Positions 1 through 8,687 are shown, counted from the stretch's first letter. The stretch is DNA of 64,000 nucleotides from Cellulomonas sp. P24 (GCF_024704385.1 NZ_JAJDFX010000002.1:2728001-2792000); one strand, 5' to 3'. Numbers and translations are program-made. The notes: a model not told the origin generated them from the letters alone.

Positions 1-396
1 CGGGTCGTCCATGCCGTCGGGTCGGGCGCGACGCAGGACGGCCCGCACGCGTGCGACGAGCTCGCGGGGGCTGAACGGCTTGGTGATGTAGTCGTCCGCC
101 CCGAGCTCGAGGCCGAGCACGCGGTCGACCTCGTCGTCGCGTGCCGTGACGAACAGCACCGGCGTGTGGTCGCCGCTCGCGCGCAGTCGACGGCACACCT
201 CGATGCCGTCGATGCCCTGCAGGCCGATGTCGAGCACGACGGCGACCGGGTGGTGCGACTGGATCGCCTGCAGGGCGACGGAGCCGTCGGCGTAGGTCTC
301 GACGCCGAAGCCGTCGCGACCCAGGTAGAGCCGGAGCAGGCTGGCGACGGCCGGGTCGTCCTCGGCGACGACGACGAGCCCGGTCGTCGCGGTCAC
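1..396 (-). CDS. Response regulator, OmpR family, receiver domain (C-terminus lies outside the window)
   Basis: Reading the reverse strand from a GTG at 396 gives a classical receiver domain: an acidic pair near the start (VVVAEDDPA), the phospho-acceptor Asp in VVLDIGL, the conserved Thr in VLFVTARDD and the Lys in DDYITKPFSPRELVARV. The frame stays open to position 1, so only the receiver domain and the start of the linker are visible; the DNA-binding domain, presumably winged-helix, is off the edge. The GTG overlaps the stop of the upstream lipoprotein gene in a GTGA, which implies translational coupling. A sensor kinase probably follows outside the window (inference). Start choice rests on the overlap and on the first hydrophobic strand beginning six residues in. 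Confidence 0.9.
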   Translation of the reverse strand, partial: MTATTGLVVVAEDDPAVASLLRLYLGRDGFGVETYADGSVALQAIQSHHPVAVVLDIGLQGIDGIEVCRRLRASGDHTPVLFVTARDDEVDRVLGLELGADDYITKPFSPRELVARVRAVLRRARPDGMDDP

Positions 397-728
397 TTGG
401 CGGGGTCCTGGGCCATGTCGCTCTCCACGTCCTTCGTGAGCGACTCGGCGTCGCTGAGGGCTGCCTGCAGCTCGTTCACGTCATCTTGACCGATCGTGGC
501 CGTCGACGGGGAGACCTGCGCCTCGGAGGACGTCGTGCCGGGCGCGCCGGTGTCCGCCGATCCACCGGTGGTGGCGCTCCCCGTCACCGCAGCGGGCACG
601 GCGAGGTGCGGGGAGCGTGCGTGGTCGCCGCAGGCGCTCAGCGTGGTGGCGAGGGTGACGGCGACGACCACCACCCCGACCGTGCGCACGCGGGTGGCGG
701 CGACGTCGCGTCGGTTCCCGGTCCTCAC
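393..728 (-). CDS. Small secreted lipoprotein upstream of response regulator
   Basis: A 111-residue protein beginning with GTG. It has a basic N-terminus, a hydrophobic stretch (VVVVAVTLATTL) and a lipobox LSAC at about residues 31-34, so it should be lipidated and held on the outer face of the membrane. The rest is low-complexity Ser/Thr/Gly/Ala followed by an acidic, probably helical tail (ELQAALSDAESL). It overlaps the upstream secreted-protein gene by 4 bases (GTGA) and the downstream response regulator by 4 bases, so the three form one operon. Function unknown; an accessory part for envelope signalling by the two-component system is a guess from position. Confidence 0.75.
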   Translation of the reverse strand: MRTGNRRDVAATRVRTVGVVVVAVTLATTLSACGDHARSPHLAVPAAVTGSATTGGSADTGAPGTTSSEAQVSPSTATIGQDDVNELQAALSDAESLTKDVESDMAQDPAK

Positions 729-1279
729 GAGCTCGTCCCGGTGCCGGTCTGGGCCGCGACCGGCGCGCAGATGTTCCGCTCGACCACGGTGAGGCGATCG
801 GCGCGCTTGGTCAGCTCCGCGACGCGGTCGGAGCGCAGCGTCGCGCGGTCGTCGAGCCGCTTCGCCGCGTCAGCGTGACCAGCCGCCCGCTGGTCGGCGG
901 CGCGGGCCTGCAACCACGCGACGGACCCGTGGACGTCGCTGCCGCCCTGGATCCGGGCCAGGGCCGCAGCGATGCGCTTCTGGACGTCCGGGACGCGGGC
1001 GCACATCGCCTGCACCTGCGCGAGCTCGCGGGTGATCGTGACCGTGCTCCCGTTCACGACCACGCTCGGCGTCGAGGTCGAGGTCGAGGTCGAGGTCGAG
1101 GTCGGGGCCGGGGTGCCGGTGGTGTCGGCGACGACGGTGCGAGCGGCGTCGGTGGCCGTCGTGACCGGTGCAGCCCACGTGGACGAGGCGGTCGCCGTCA
1201 GCAGCGCCCCGATGCCGAGTGCGGCTGCGGCCGTCGCCGCGGTGCGGCGTCCTGCCCGGAAGCTCTTCAGTGCCGTCAT
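725..1279 (-). CDS. Secreted helical protein, first gene of the two-component operon
   Basis: A 184-residue protein with ATG start and a good ribosome site (GGGAG, 8 bases upstream). Residues 1-36 form a signal peptide (RAGRR then TAATAAAALGIGALL, cleavage near WAA-AP). A Thr/Ser linker with ST dipeptides follows, then a predicted helical region with regularly spaced charges (QVQAMCARVPDVQKRIAAAL), and a C-terminal Cys. I do not recognise a named domain. It is the promoter-proximal gene of an operon whose last visible member is a response regulator, so it may be an extracytoplasmic sensor or a target of that system (inference). The hexamer repeat at 1071-1106 encodes its ST-rich linker. Confidence 0.75.
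   Translation of the reverse strand: MTALKSFRAGRRTAATAAAALGIGALLTATASSTWAAPVTTATDAARTVVADTTGTPAPTSTSTSTSTSTPSVVVNGSTVTITRELAQVQAMCARVPDVQKRIAAALARIQGGSDVHGSVAWLQARAADQRAAGHADAAKRLDDRATLRSDRVAELTKRADRLTVVERNICAPVAAQTGTGTSS
1071..1106. repeat. Hexanucleotide tandem repeat (GTCGAG)n
   Basis: Five perfect GTCGAG copies plus a degenerate sixth. On the coding (reverse) strand the unit reads CTCGAC and encodes alternating Ser-Thr-like residues in the linker after the signal peptide. Six-base units keep the frame, so copy changes would only lengthen or shorten the linker. Confidence 0.85.
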
Positions 1280-1477
1280 GGTGATGCTCCCTGTCTCCTG
1301 CGCGCCGGTCCGTCCGGCACGCTCCTCACGGTGGCCGAGCGTGATCAGCGGCGGGTTCGGCGAATGTTCGGGTCGTGCAAGGCGTTCCTGTGCGTGCGCC
1401 GTGAATCCGGGTCGCCGGCCGCATCCGCGACGGCGGGCGAGGCGTTGAGGGCGTGTCGCTCAGGACAGTTCGTTAGC

Positions 1478-3040
1478 GTGTCCTCCGTGCGTCCACCCTT
1501 CGCCCTCGCTCGGGCTGTTGCTCTCGTCTCCGTCGGTGTCGTCGTCCTGGCAGGGTGCACCGCCCCCAAGCACCAGGTGACGTTGCCGACCTCGGGGAGG
1601 ACGTCGTCGAGCGGACCGTCCGCGCAGGCGAGCAGCGGTCCCGCAGGGTTCGACAAGTACTACGGCCAGACGATCGACTGGACGACGTGCGGCAGCCTGC
1701 AGTGCGCGACGATCGAGGCGCCGATGGACTGGTCCGACCCGTCGAGCCCCTCGATCTCCCTGGCGATGATCCGTTCGGTGGCCACCGGCAAGACGGTGCT
1801 CGGCTCGCTGCTCGTCAACCCGGGCGGACCGGGAGGGTCGGGCGTGGACCTCCTCTCGAGCGGCAACTTCCTGCCGACCGTCGGCGCGGACCTCAAGGCG
1901 GCGTACGACATCGTCAGCTTCGACCCGCGCGGCGTCGGGCGGTCGTCGGCGGTGAAGTGCCTGGACGCCTCCGGGATGGACCAGCTCAACGCGGCGACGT
2001 TCGACTTCTCGAAGGACTCCCAGGTGGCCGCCGCGGAGGCGCTCTACGGGAAGTTCGCTGCGGCGTGCAAGGAGAACACCGGCCCGCTGCTCGCGCACGT
2101 GGACACCGTGAGCGCCGCACGCGACATGGACCTCATGCGGGCGGTGCTCGGCGATGCGAAGCTGACGTACCTCGGGTACTCCTACGGGACCCAGCTCGGG
2201 GCGACGTACGCGGAGCTCTTCCCGACCAAGGTCGGCCGGATGGTGCTCGACGGCGCGATCGACCCGACGCAGACCTCGACCGAGATGGCGATCGGGCAGG
2301 CGAAGGGCTTCGAGGGTGCCCTCCGGGCTTACGTGAAGGACTGCGAGGCCGGCGCGGACTGCCCGTTGACGGGCACGGTCGACCACGGGCTGCAGCAGAT
2401 CCATGACCTCACCGAGCGGGCCAAGAGCACCCCGCTGCCGACCGGGACGTCACGCCCGCTGACGGGCTCGCTCGCGTTCTACGGCATCGCCGTGACGCTG
2501 TACACGCAGGAGAACTGGAAGTACCTCACCCAGGCGCTCCAGCTCGCGCTGCAGAAGAACGACGGCTCCGGGCTGCTGTCCCTCGCGGACTACTACTTCG
2601 ACCGCAACAAGGACGGCACGTACTCCTCGAACACGACCGAGGCGTTCCTGGCGATCAACTGCCTCGACGAGCCGTCCGACTCGAACCTCGCCGCGATGCG
2701 CGCCGAGGACGCCCAGATCGTCGCCGCGGCACCGACCCTGGGGTCGTTCTTCGCGTACAGCGGCACGATCTGCAAGGACTGGCCGTACCCGAAGGTCCAG
2801 TCGCCGACGTCCTACCACGCGGCCGGCGCCCCGCCGATCGTCGTCATCGGGACGACGAACGACCCGGCGACGCCGTACGCGTCGGCGCAGGCGCTCGCCA
2901 AGGAGCTCGACTCGGGTGTGCTGCTGACGTACCAGGGTGAGGGACACACCGCGTACGGGCGCTCCAACAGCTGCATCCTCAACGCCGTCGACGAGTACTT
3001 CGTCTCGGGGACGGTGCCGCCGGACGGCAAGACCTGCTGA
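1478..3040 (+). CDS. Secreted alpha/beta-hydrolase, tripeptidyl aminopeptidase-like lipoprotein (peptidase family S33)
   Basis: About 520 residues. Signal peptide with lipobox VLAGC (Cys27), so an exported lipoprotein. The alpha/beta-hydrolase core contains the oxyanion segment LLVNPGGPGGSG, the DPRGVGRS segment and the nucleophile elbow GYSYG (Ser about 235). The C-terminal part has DPATPYASAQ and the catalytic-His region GEGHTAYGRS, as in the TAP-like C-terminal domain of S33 exopeptidases. The family removes tri- or other short peptides from N-termini outside the cell. The frame is open far upstream; I chose GTG 1478 because AGGACAG precedes it by 9 bases and the signal peptide starts there; GTG 1487 is possible. 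Confidence 0.88.
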   Translation: MSSVRPPFALARAVALVSVGVVVLAGCTAPKHQVTLPTSGRTSSSGPSAQASSGPAGFDKYYGQTIDWTTCGSLQCATIEAPMDWSDPSSPSISLAMIRSVATGKTVLGSLLVNPGGPGGSGVDLLSSGNFLPTVGADLKAAYDIVSFDPRGVGRSSAVKCLDASGMDQLNAATFDFSKDSQVAAAEALYGKFAAACKENTGPLLAHVDTVSAARDMDLMRAVLGDAKLTYLGYSYGTQLGATYAELFPTKVGRMVLDGAIDPTQTSTEMAIGQAKGFEGALRAYVKDCEAGADCPLTGTVDHGLQQIHDLTERAKSTPLPTGTSRPLTGSLAFYGIAVTLYTQENWKYLTQALQLALQKNDGSGLLSLADYYFDRNKDGTYSSNTTEAFLAINCLDEPSDSNLAAMRAEDAQIVAAAPTLGSFFAYSGTICKDWPYPKVQSPTSYHAAGAPPIVVIGTTNDPATPYASAQALAKELDSGVLLTYQGEGHTAYGRSNSCILNAVDEYFVSGTVPPDGKTC

Positions 3041-3146
3041 GGAGCAGCGCACGCGGGTGTGGTGCGCCCGGCGCTGAGGCCAGGTCGCGACGTCCGGTCC
3101 GGTGCGGCCCAGTCGGTCAGTCGCTGCCGTCCGGGGTTTCGACCGG

Positions 3147-3947
3147 TCAGTCGCCGCCCTCGCCGGTCTCGGTCGCGTCCGACATTCCCATCAGGGCGAA
3201 CGTCTCTCCGGTGGGGCCGGTGACGACCGCCATCCGACCGTAGGGCGAGTCCCACGGCTCCCGGACCAGGCTCCCGCCGTGCTCGGTGACGAGCGCGACC
3301 GAGGCGTCGGTGTCGCCGGTCGCGAAGTACGTGAGCCAGTGCGAGGGCAACGGACCCGTCTCCGCGCCGATCGCGCCGATGCCGCCCCGGGTCACGCCGT
3401 CGACCTCGAACGTCGCATAGACGAAGTCGCCGCCGCTCATGTCGGTGTACGTGTAGCCGAACACCGCGGCGTAGAAGGCCGTCGCGGCCGCGAAGTCGGT
3501 GGTCATGACCTCGTTCCAGATCACCGCGCCGGGTTCGTTGGCGATGGTCGCACCCGTGTGGGTCCCGGACTGCCAGATGCCGAACACCGCACCGGTCGGG
3601 TCGGCGAACACGCCCATCGACCCGAAGTCCATGACCGCCATCACGGGGGCGAGCACGGTACCGCCGGCGGCCGTCACGGCCGCAGACGTGGCCTCGGCGT
3701 CGTCCGTCGCGAGGTAGGTCAGCCAGGCCGGCGGCATGCCCTGCTGCTCCGGCATCTGCTGGGCGATGCCGGCGACCTTCTCGCCGCGCAGCTCGGCGTT
3801 GGCGTAGTACCCCATCTCGGCCGGGCCATCGGCGACCGACCAGCCGAACAGGGTGCGGTAGAAGTTCTGCGCGGTCACCCGGTCGGGGACCGAGAGATCG
3901 GTCCAGGCGGGGGTTCCGGCGGGCCAGGCCTCGTGTCGAATGCTCAT
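3147..3947 (-). CDS. Two-domain VOC (glyoxalase/bleomycin-resistance fold) protein
   Basis: 266 residues from the ATG at 3947, preceded by GGAGCACAGCG. Two tandem VOC modules are visible: the first starts at PAWTDLSVPD and includes FYRTLFGWSV, the second starts near PGAVIWNEVMTTD and includes FYAAVFGYTYTDM; each ends with a conserved GxxFAxMG- or VFGIWQ-type strand. This duplicated layout is typical of actinobacterial VOC proteins similar to Streptomyces hydrolase/27-kDa antigen CFP30B-like proteins. The ligand cannot be read from sequence. Convergent with the S33 peptidase gene. An upstream in-frame extension exists but carries no matching residues. Confidence 0.85.
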   Translation of the reverse strand: MSIRHEAWPAGTPAWTDLSVPDRVTAQNFYRTLFGWSVADGPAEMGYYANAELRGEKVAGIAQQMPEQQGMPPAWLTYLATDDAEATSAAVTAAGGTVLAPVMAVMDFGSMGVFADPTGAVFGIWQSGTHTGATIANEPGAVIWNEVMTTDFAAATAFYAAVFGYTYTDMSGGDFVYATFEVDGVTRGGIGAIGAETGPLPSHWLTYFATGDTDASVALVTEHGGSLVREPWDSPYGRMAVVTGPTGETFALMGMSDATETGEGGD

Positions 3948-4038
3948 CGCTGTGCTCCGTCCATGGGGTGGGCGCGGTCGATCTCCGACGATGCGCCTGC
4001 CCGTGCGGACTCGCAACAGGTGGCTCGGTGTCGCCGCT

Positions 4039-4067
4039 TTGGAGGCAGCCGACTTGATCGGTACAGT
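4039..4067 (+). promoter_or_regulatory. Probable promoter of tRNA-Thr
   Basis: TTGGAG (4039-4044) and TACAGT (4062-4067) are separated by 17 bases, a good housekeeping-sigma spacing, and lie 40 bases before the tRNA. Motif evidence only. Confidence 0.5.
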
Positions 4068-4106
4068 AAGCGACGGTTCATCGGGAGCGGCGCTTCCGGG
4101 GTGCTG

Positions 4107-4179
4107 GCCGCCTTAGCTCAGTCGGTAGAGCGTCTCACTCGTAATGAGAAGGTCATCAGTTCGATTCTGATAGGCGGCT
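4107..4179 (+). tRNA. tRNA-Thr (anticodon CGT)
   Basis: A complete 73-base cloverleaf. The acceptor stem is GCCGCCT with AGGCGGC, the D arm GCTC/GAGC, the anticodon stem TCTCA/TGAGA around the loop CTCGTAA, and the T arm ATCAG/CTGAT with loop TTCGATT. Loop positions 34-36 read CGT, decoding ACG (Thr). The discriminator base is T and CCA is not encoded (CCG follows), so the 3' end needs CCA addition. A GC-rich partial hairpin about 20 bases downstream may help end transcription. Confidence 0.97.
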
Positions 4180-4371
4180 CCGTGAGGAGAGGCCCTGTCA
4201 CCTGCAGGTATGCAGGCGGCGGGGCCTTCGTCGTGTCGCGGTGCCTGCCCGTGGGTGCGACCGGGTCGGCGGAGCCTGTGGCCCCGTCGATCGATCTCGT
4301 CCGCGCGTCGTTGCGCACGGCTGACCGGGCCGGCGCGCGCCCACTCACGGGGACTTGCTAGATTCGCCACC

Positions 4372-4863
4372 ATGTTCCGTAGGGCAGACGGACGACGATT
4401 CCGCGCGACCGCACTCTCGCTGGCAGTGGCAGCGAGCGTCGCGGGCTGCAGCCAACCGGCTCCTCGGGCGTACGACGAGGTGAACGCCGTCGCGGAGCAG
4501 CTGAGCCTGCGGACCGTCGGACAAGCCATGTACACCGGTGAGTACGGCGGTGACGCGGCCGGCGGCACCCCGACCGAGGTCATGGTGTTCAACGGCGCCG
4601 GGGCGCGCGCGACGGTCGAGGCCCGGATGCACAACCTGGGCTACACGGCGCCGACGTCCGCCGACGGGTGGTGGGTCCCGCCGGCGCCGTCACCTGTCGT
4701 CGTGATCGTCGTCGACCTGCCGCCCGGCGCGACCTACCCGGTGGGTCCGCGGTCCTCCAAGGTCGTCCATCGACACGCCACGGAGGTCCTGATCCAGGAC
4801 CGGGGTGCTCGAGGGACGACGCCGGCGCCGACCCAGACACCGACCGCGACGGCGACGGGCTGA
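4372..4863 (+). CDS. Small putative lipoprotein
   Basis: 163 residues from ATG 4372. The N-terminus is basic (MFRRADGRRFR), then hydrophobic, with a lipobox VAGC near residue 26. The mature part carries a short alpha/beta-looking region (VMVFNGAGARATVEARM, VVVIVVDLPPG) and ends in a Thr/Pro/Ala tail. No family recognised. It lies just behind tRNA-Thr and before a mycothiol-family enzyme, both on the same strand. The start was taken at the beginning of the signal peptide; no strong ribosome site is present. Confidence 0.65.
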   Translation: MFRRADGRRFRATALSLAVAASVAGCSQPAPRAYDEVNAVAEQLSLRTVGQAMYTGEYGGDAAGGTPTEVMVFNGAGARATVEARMHNLGYTAPTSADGWWVPPAPSPVVVIVVDLPPGATYPVGPRSSKVVHRHATEVLIQDRGARGTTPAPTQTPTATATG

Positions 4864-4919
4864 CCGGAAGCTGCGCTCCCGTGCCGGGACGTGTGGGCGG
4901 GACCAGGGATGATGACCGC

Positions 4920-5621
4920 ATGGCGACGCACGACCTGGACCATCTCGACGAGCTGATCAGCGCCCAGGCGCAGTTCCTGGCGACGATCGGCGAAGTCGAT
5001 CCGGCGACGCCCGTGCCCTGGTGCGGGGGCTGGCTCGCGCGCGACCTCGTCGTCCACCTGGCGAGCGTCCACCACTGGGCGGCCGCGCAGGCGCGCGGCA
5101 CTGACGAAGCGCCTCTTGCGCAGGGGACGCGCGCGCTCGAGGACTTCTACCGCGCGTGCGCCGACGAGCTGCGGGACACGCTGGTCGAGCTGGGTCCGGA
5201 TGCCGTCGGGATGACGTTGCTCGGCCCGGGTCCGGCGTCGTTCTGGCGCCGTCGGCAGCTCCACGAGACGGTCGTGCACCTCTGGGACCTGCGGACCGCC
5301 GGTGGACTCGGGATCGACGTGCGCCCCGAGGTGTGGGCGGACACCGTGGACGAGGTCGTGACCGTGATGCAGCCCCGTCAGGTGCGTCTGGACCGGATGC
5401 CGCGGCTGCCGTCGCCGATCGAGCTCGTGGCCACCGACATCGATCGCGTCTGGCGGCTCGACACCGCTGACGACGGACCAGCCGTCGCCCGGGTGCACGC
5501 TGCGGCATCGGTCCTGGCCCTGATCCTGTGGGGGCGGCGGTCGCCGGAGGACGCGGACGTCGAGGTCGCGGGGGACGGTGCAGCGCTGCGCGCGGCGCTG
5601 GTCGGACCGCTCACGCCCTGA
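4920..5621 (+). CDS. Maleylpyruvate isomerase-family protein (mycothiol-dependent, DinB-like fold)
   Basis: 233 residues. The N-terminal four-helix segment has the family pattern: WLARDLVVHLASVHHW near residues 36-51 and, after about 60 residues, FWRRRQLHETVVHLWDL, giving His, Glu and His residues placed to bind a divalent metal as in mycothiol-dependent maleylpyruvate isomerase and other DinB-superfamily enzymes. The C-terminal part is the usual variable domain ending in a short alpha/beta element (VLALILWGRRS). Members conjugate or isomerise small electrophiles using mycothiol; the substrate here is unknown. A paralogue lies at 48184-48885. Confidence 0.82.
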   Translation: MATHDLDHLDELISAQAQFLATIGEVDPATPVPWCGGWLARDLVVHLASVHHWAAAQARGTDEAPLAQGTRALEDFYRACADELRDTLVELGPDAVGMTLLGPGPASFWRRRQLHETVVHLWDLRTAGGLGIDVRPEVWADTVDEVVTVMQPRQVRLDRMPRLPSPIELVATDIDRVWRLDTADDGPAVARVHAAASVLALILWGRRSPEDADVEVAGDGAALRAALVGPLTP

Positions 5622-5743
5622 CGGTCGGATCGCCTTCCCTCTCCCTTCCGTCTTGCCGGCCGCCACGACTCTCGGCGGCGATCACGCGCGCGCGTGCGCT
5701 CGACCCTTGACTCGGCGACCGGCAGCGTACCTACGGTGAGGCC

Positions 5744-5998
5744 GTGGATCTCCCGAGAGCGCGACCTGTCGACGTGCGCGTCTACGTCGGGCCGAGCGAG
5801 GTGGAGCTTCGGCAACGTGCCCGAGAGCGTGTCCTCTACCTGCTCTCGTGGGTGGCCTGGCTCGCGGTCGGAGCTGCAGCGCTCAGGTGGCACATCTCGC
5901 TCTGGTGGCCCTTCTCCGTCGGGCTCGCGCTGATCGTCGTGCGCTCCGTCGTCGACTGGCGCAGGCGCCGGAGAGTGCGCGGCGACCGCGACGCGTGA
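5744..5998 (+). CDS. Small two-helix membrane protein
   Basis: 84 residues from GTG 5744, with GTGAGG just upstream. A soluble N-terminal segment is followed by two hydrophobic segments (YLLSWVAWLAVGAAAL and WWPFSVGLALIVV) joined by a short loop, then a basic tail (DWRRRRRVRGDRD), which predicts both ends in the cytoplasm. The 2TM pattern resembles SHOCT/DUF-type small actinobacterial membrane proteins, but I cannot place it in a named family. Confidence 0.6.
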   Translation: MDLPRARPVDVRVYVGPSEVELRQRARERVLYLLSWVAWLAVGAAALRWHISLWWPFSVGLALIVVRSVVDWRRRRRVRGDRDA

Positions 5999-6096
5999 GC
6001 ATCGCCCGGGCCCGCCGCGATCGGGAGGAGGCTCCCGACCGCGCCCACCCTCGACGTGAGGTCGCTCTCGGCCGGCACGTCGTCGCGCCCGGTGTC

Positions 6097-6612
6097 TCAC
6101 CTGATGCGAGCAGGGTCCGGCGAGGACCGGCGCCGATCCGTGAAGTACGCGTTCGCCTGGTTGATCTTCAGGGCGAGGTCATGGGCCTGACGCAGTCTCT
6201 TGGCCGGGGCCTCGACGAGGATCCGGGTGTCGTCGGCCGTCGTGATCTGCAGGACGACCGGCGTGGAGATCTCCGGCGTCGTTCGGGGGGTCTCCGTGCC
6301 ATCGGGCGACGCGCGACCGGTCGTCACGCGGCCGACGGATCCCTCCACGACCTCGGCTCGCATCCCGAGCACGGACCACGTGCTCGACCCGTGATGGAGC
6401 GTGTCACCGGTGAGCGCGTAACCGGCGAGGGACGCGACAAATCTGCCCTCCTCGATCCATTCGCGCATCCCCATGACATCCACGGTAGGCACGAGCCCCC
6501 AGGGGAAGACGAATCGCGAGCGGGTGAACCGCTCCACAGCGGAGGCATAGCACCACGAATCGACCGTGCCCGGGCGGGTGAGGGTGTCGATCGAGTCGAC
6601 GAGCACCCGCAC
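6097..6612 (-). CDS. Conserved-looking hypothetical protein
   Basis: 171 residues from GTG 6612, no signal peptide or membrane segment. Composition and a mix of predicted strands (VVLQITTADDTRILVEAP) and a terminal helix (AKRLRQAHDLALKINQANAYF) look like a folded cytosolic protein. It begins 19 bases after the Gfo/Idh stop on the same strand, so it may be the third gene of that operon. Function unknown. GTG 6606 is an alternative start. Confidence 0.55.
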   Translation of the reverse strand: MRVLVDSIDTLTRPGTVDSWCYASAVERFTRSRFVFPWGLVPTVDVMGMREWIEEGRFVASLAGYALTGDTLHHGSSTWSVLGMRAEVVEGSVGRVTTGRASPDGTETPRTTPEISTPVVLQITTADDTRILVEAPAKRLRQAHDLALKINQANAYFTDRRRSSPDPARIR

Positions 6613-6631
6613 GGTCGACGACGGCTCTCGC

Positions 6632-7732
6632 TCAGGCGCCCGCTCCTGACGACGGCACGTGGGTGAGCGGGACCGCCGGCGGGACGAGGCATGTGCTCGA
6701 GACCTCCAGGCGCGCGTGCTCGACCACCGAGCGGAGCACGGTCTCCATCGTGTCCAGGACGTGGAGCCCGAGCTCGGCGGTGGCGCGCCCCGTGCGGCGG
6801 TCGTGGCTGCGGGCCACGTCGATCAACCCGCAACCGCGCCCGGCCCCGACGTACCCGGCCGACGGTGCCACCGGCTGCCACGTGCCGCCGACGGCGTGCA
6901 CCAGCACGTCGCCGTCGAACCGGTTGGGGTCCGGTACCACCATCGACCCGGCCTCGCCGTGGACCTCGATGCGGGGGGCGGTCGACGCCGGTGCGTCGAA
7001 GCTCATGACGATCGTCGAGAGCACGCCGGAGTCGTGCTCGAGGATCGCCGTGACGTGGCTGTCCACCGTGACGCCGATCCGTGCACCGGCTCGCGGTCCG
7101 GAGGCGATGATGCGCTCGTCGCGCGTCCGGCTGCCGGCGCCGTACACCGCCGCAACCGGTCCGAGCAGCGTGATCAGGGCCGAGAGGTAGTACGGGCCCA
7201 TGTCCAGCAGCGGGCCGCCCCCGGGCGCGTAGTAGAAGTCCGGGGCGGGATGCCAGCGTTCGTGCCCGGCGGCCGCCATCGTGGCGGTGGCGAAGACCGG
7301 GCGGCCGAGCACCCCTGCGTCGAGCACCGACCGCGCGGTCTGCAGGCCGGTGCCGAGCACGGTGTCGGGGGCGACACCGAGGGCCACCCCGGCGTCCCGG
7401 GCCGCGGCGGCCACCCGTTCGGCGGCGGCGAGGCTCGCGCACAGCGGCTTCTCCGTGTACACGGAGCGACCGTTCGCGATCGCGGTGAGCGCGACCTCCT
7501 CGTGCAGCGCAGGCGTGGTGAGGTTGAGGATCCACTCGACCTCGTCCATCGCGTAGATGTCGGTGATGCCGACCGCGCGGGTCCCGTAGGTCTGCGCGGC
7601 AGCCTCCGCGCGCGCCGCGTCGAGGTCCGTGACCGCCACGACGGTGAGGTCGTCGGCGGCGGTGAGCGTGGTCAGGTACTGCGTGCTGATGTTGCCGCAG
7701 CCGACGACGCCGACTCTCAGCGGCTCGCCCAC
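6632..7732 (-). CDS. Gfo/Idh/MocA-family NAD(P)-dependent sugar oxidoreductase
   Basis: 366 residues. The N-terminal Rossmann fold has RVGVVGCGNIS and the conserved EKPLCAS segment (Glu-Lys-Pro, the catalytic Lys of the family). The C-terminal part carries GGGPLLDMGPYYLSALI, equivalent to the family's D-x-G-x-H-like active-site strand, here DMGPYY. These enzymes oxidise or reduce cyclic polyols and sugars. The start is GTG 7732, inside the end of the ThuA-like gene (16-base overlap), so the two are translated together. ThuA plus a Gfo/Idh partner is a recurrent sugar-modification pair; the substrate is unknown. Confidence 0.88.
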   Translation of the reverse strand: MGEPLRVGVVGCGNISTQYLTTLTAADDLTVVAVTDLDAARAEAAAQTYGTRAVGITDIYAMDEVEWILNLTTPALHEEVALTAIANGRSVYTEKPLCASLAAAERVAAAARDAGVALGVAPDTVLGTGLQTARSVLDAGVLGRPVFATATMAAAGHERWHPAPDFYYAPGGGPLLDMGPYYLSALITLLGPVAAVYGAGSRTRDERIIASGPRAGARIGVTVDSHVTAILEHDSGVLSTIVMSFDAPASTAPRIEVHGEAGSMVVPDPNRFDGDVLVHAVGGTWQPVAPSAGYVGAGRGCGLIDVARSHDRRTGRATAELGLHVLDTMETVLRSVVEHARLEVSSTCLVPPAVPLTHVPSSGAGA

Positions 7733-8403
7733 GTCATCCCTCTCTCGATCAGGGTGCGGACGGTCGGGTGCTCCAGCACGTCGATGCTGTGCCCGGGGGT
7801 GACGACGCAGATCCGGCCCTCTCCCCACTGGCGGGTCCACACGGACGGGCAGGTGACCTCGCGATGCCAGGGGTGCCAGGCCGGCGCGGGGTGGGTCGTG
7901 GTGGCGAGCACGTCGCAGAGACCATCGGTCAGCACCCAGTACTGCTCGGTGGTGAGCTCGAAGGACTCGAGGCCGGCGACGACGGGGTGGTCGGACCGTT
8001 CGGGGACGAGGTCCACCCGGTACGGCAGGAAGTTGTCGGTCTCGTCGCCGTGCAGATCCTCCGGCGCCTTGCTCGGGTGCGTGGCGAACTGCCCGCCGAT
8101 GAGGTGCAGGTAGTCGGAGCTGGCCCGGAAGGAGTCGGCGATCCCCCCGTGCCACCCCATCATCCCGGTGCCGGCTGCGATGGCGGCGCGCAGTCCGGCA
8201 ACGGCCTCCCGGGATGCGGTGCCCATCGTGTAGCACTGGACGATGAGATCGACCTCGGGCATCCGCTCGTCGGCGTAGACCTCCGGGGTGGACTCGATCC
8301 GAACCGCATACCCGGCGGCCTCGAGGAACGGGATGAACAGGTCCGTCGCCTGGACGGGCGCATGCCCCTCCCAGCCGCCGCGAACCACGAGAGCCTGCCG
8401 CAT
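7717..8403 (-). CDS. ThuA-like (trehalose utilisation-type) protein
   Basis: 228 residues, ATG start. The fold is a class I glutamine amidotransferase-like domain of the ThuA family: LVVRGGWEGHAP at the N-terminus, the VDLIVQCYTMGT segment, GTGMMGWHGGIADSF (family signature around the glycine/His motif), the GGQFATHP element, and TTEQYWVLTDG and RICVVTPGHS near the C-terminus. ThuA proteins accompany 3-keto-sugar metabolism together with Gfo/Idh oxidoreductases, which is exactly the neighbour here. The gene is first in its operon and is preceded by a palindrome at 8438-8449. Confidence 0.85.
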   Translation of the reverse strand: MRQALVVRGGWEGHAPVQATDLFIPFLEAAGYAVRIESTPEVYADERMPEVDLIVQCYTMGTASREAVAGLRAAIAAGTGMMGWHGGIADSFRASSDYLHLIGGQFATHPSKAPEDLHGDETDNFLPYRVDLVPERSDHPVVAGLESFELTTEQYWVLTDGLCDVLATTTHPAPAWHPWHREVTCPSVWTRQWGEGRICVVTPGHSIDVLEHPTVRTLIERGMTWASR

Positions 8404-8437
8404 GTGGTGCCTCCTTCGGGTGCTCCGACCTCGTCGT

Positions 8438-8449
8438 GTGAGCGTTCAC
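8438..8449. promoter_or_regulatory. LacI/GalR-type operator-like palindrome
   Basis: GTGAGCGTTCAC is a near-perfect palindrome centred on CG, the usual architecture of LacI-family operators. It sits about 35 bases upstream of the ThuA-like start. No LacI gene is adjacent, so the regulator would act in trans. Motif reading only. Confidence 0.45.
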
Positions 8450-8687
8450 CGAGACTACGTCCGCCGCACCCGCCCGCCGCCTCGTCCGCGCCGACGCCGC
8501 CCGCCGCTGCGGGCCGAACCTGCTGGTCGAGCGTCGGTGCCCCGCGCGCTTGACCCTCTGCGCGCCGCGAGGCAGTGTGGGACCACTTCCTCCCGCCACG
8601 ACGCCTGGACTTGGGCCGAGCGAACCGGTTTGTGACACGTCCATCCGCGCGCGCCCGTGCTGCGCGCCCCCGGCCCCGTGAGGTCCC

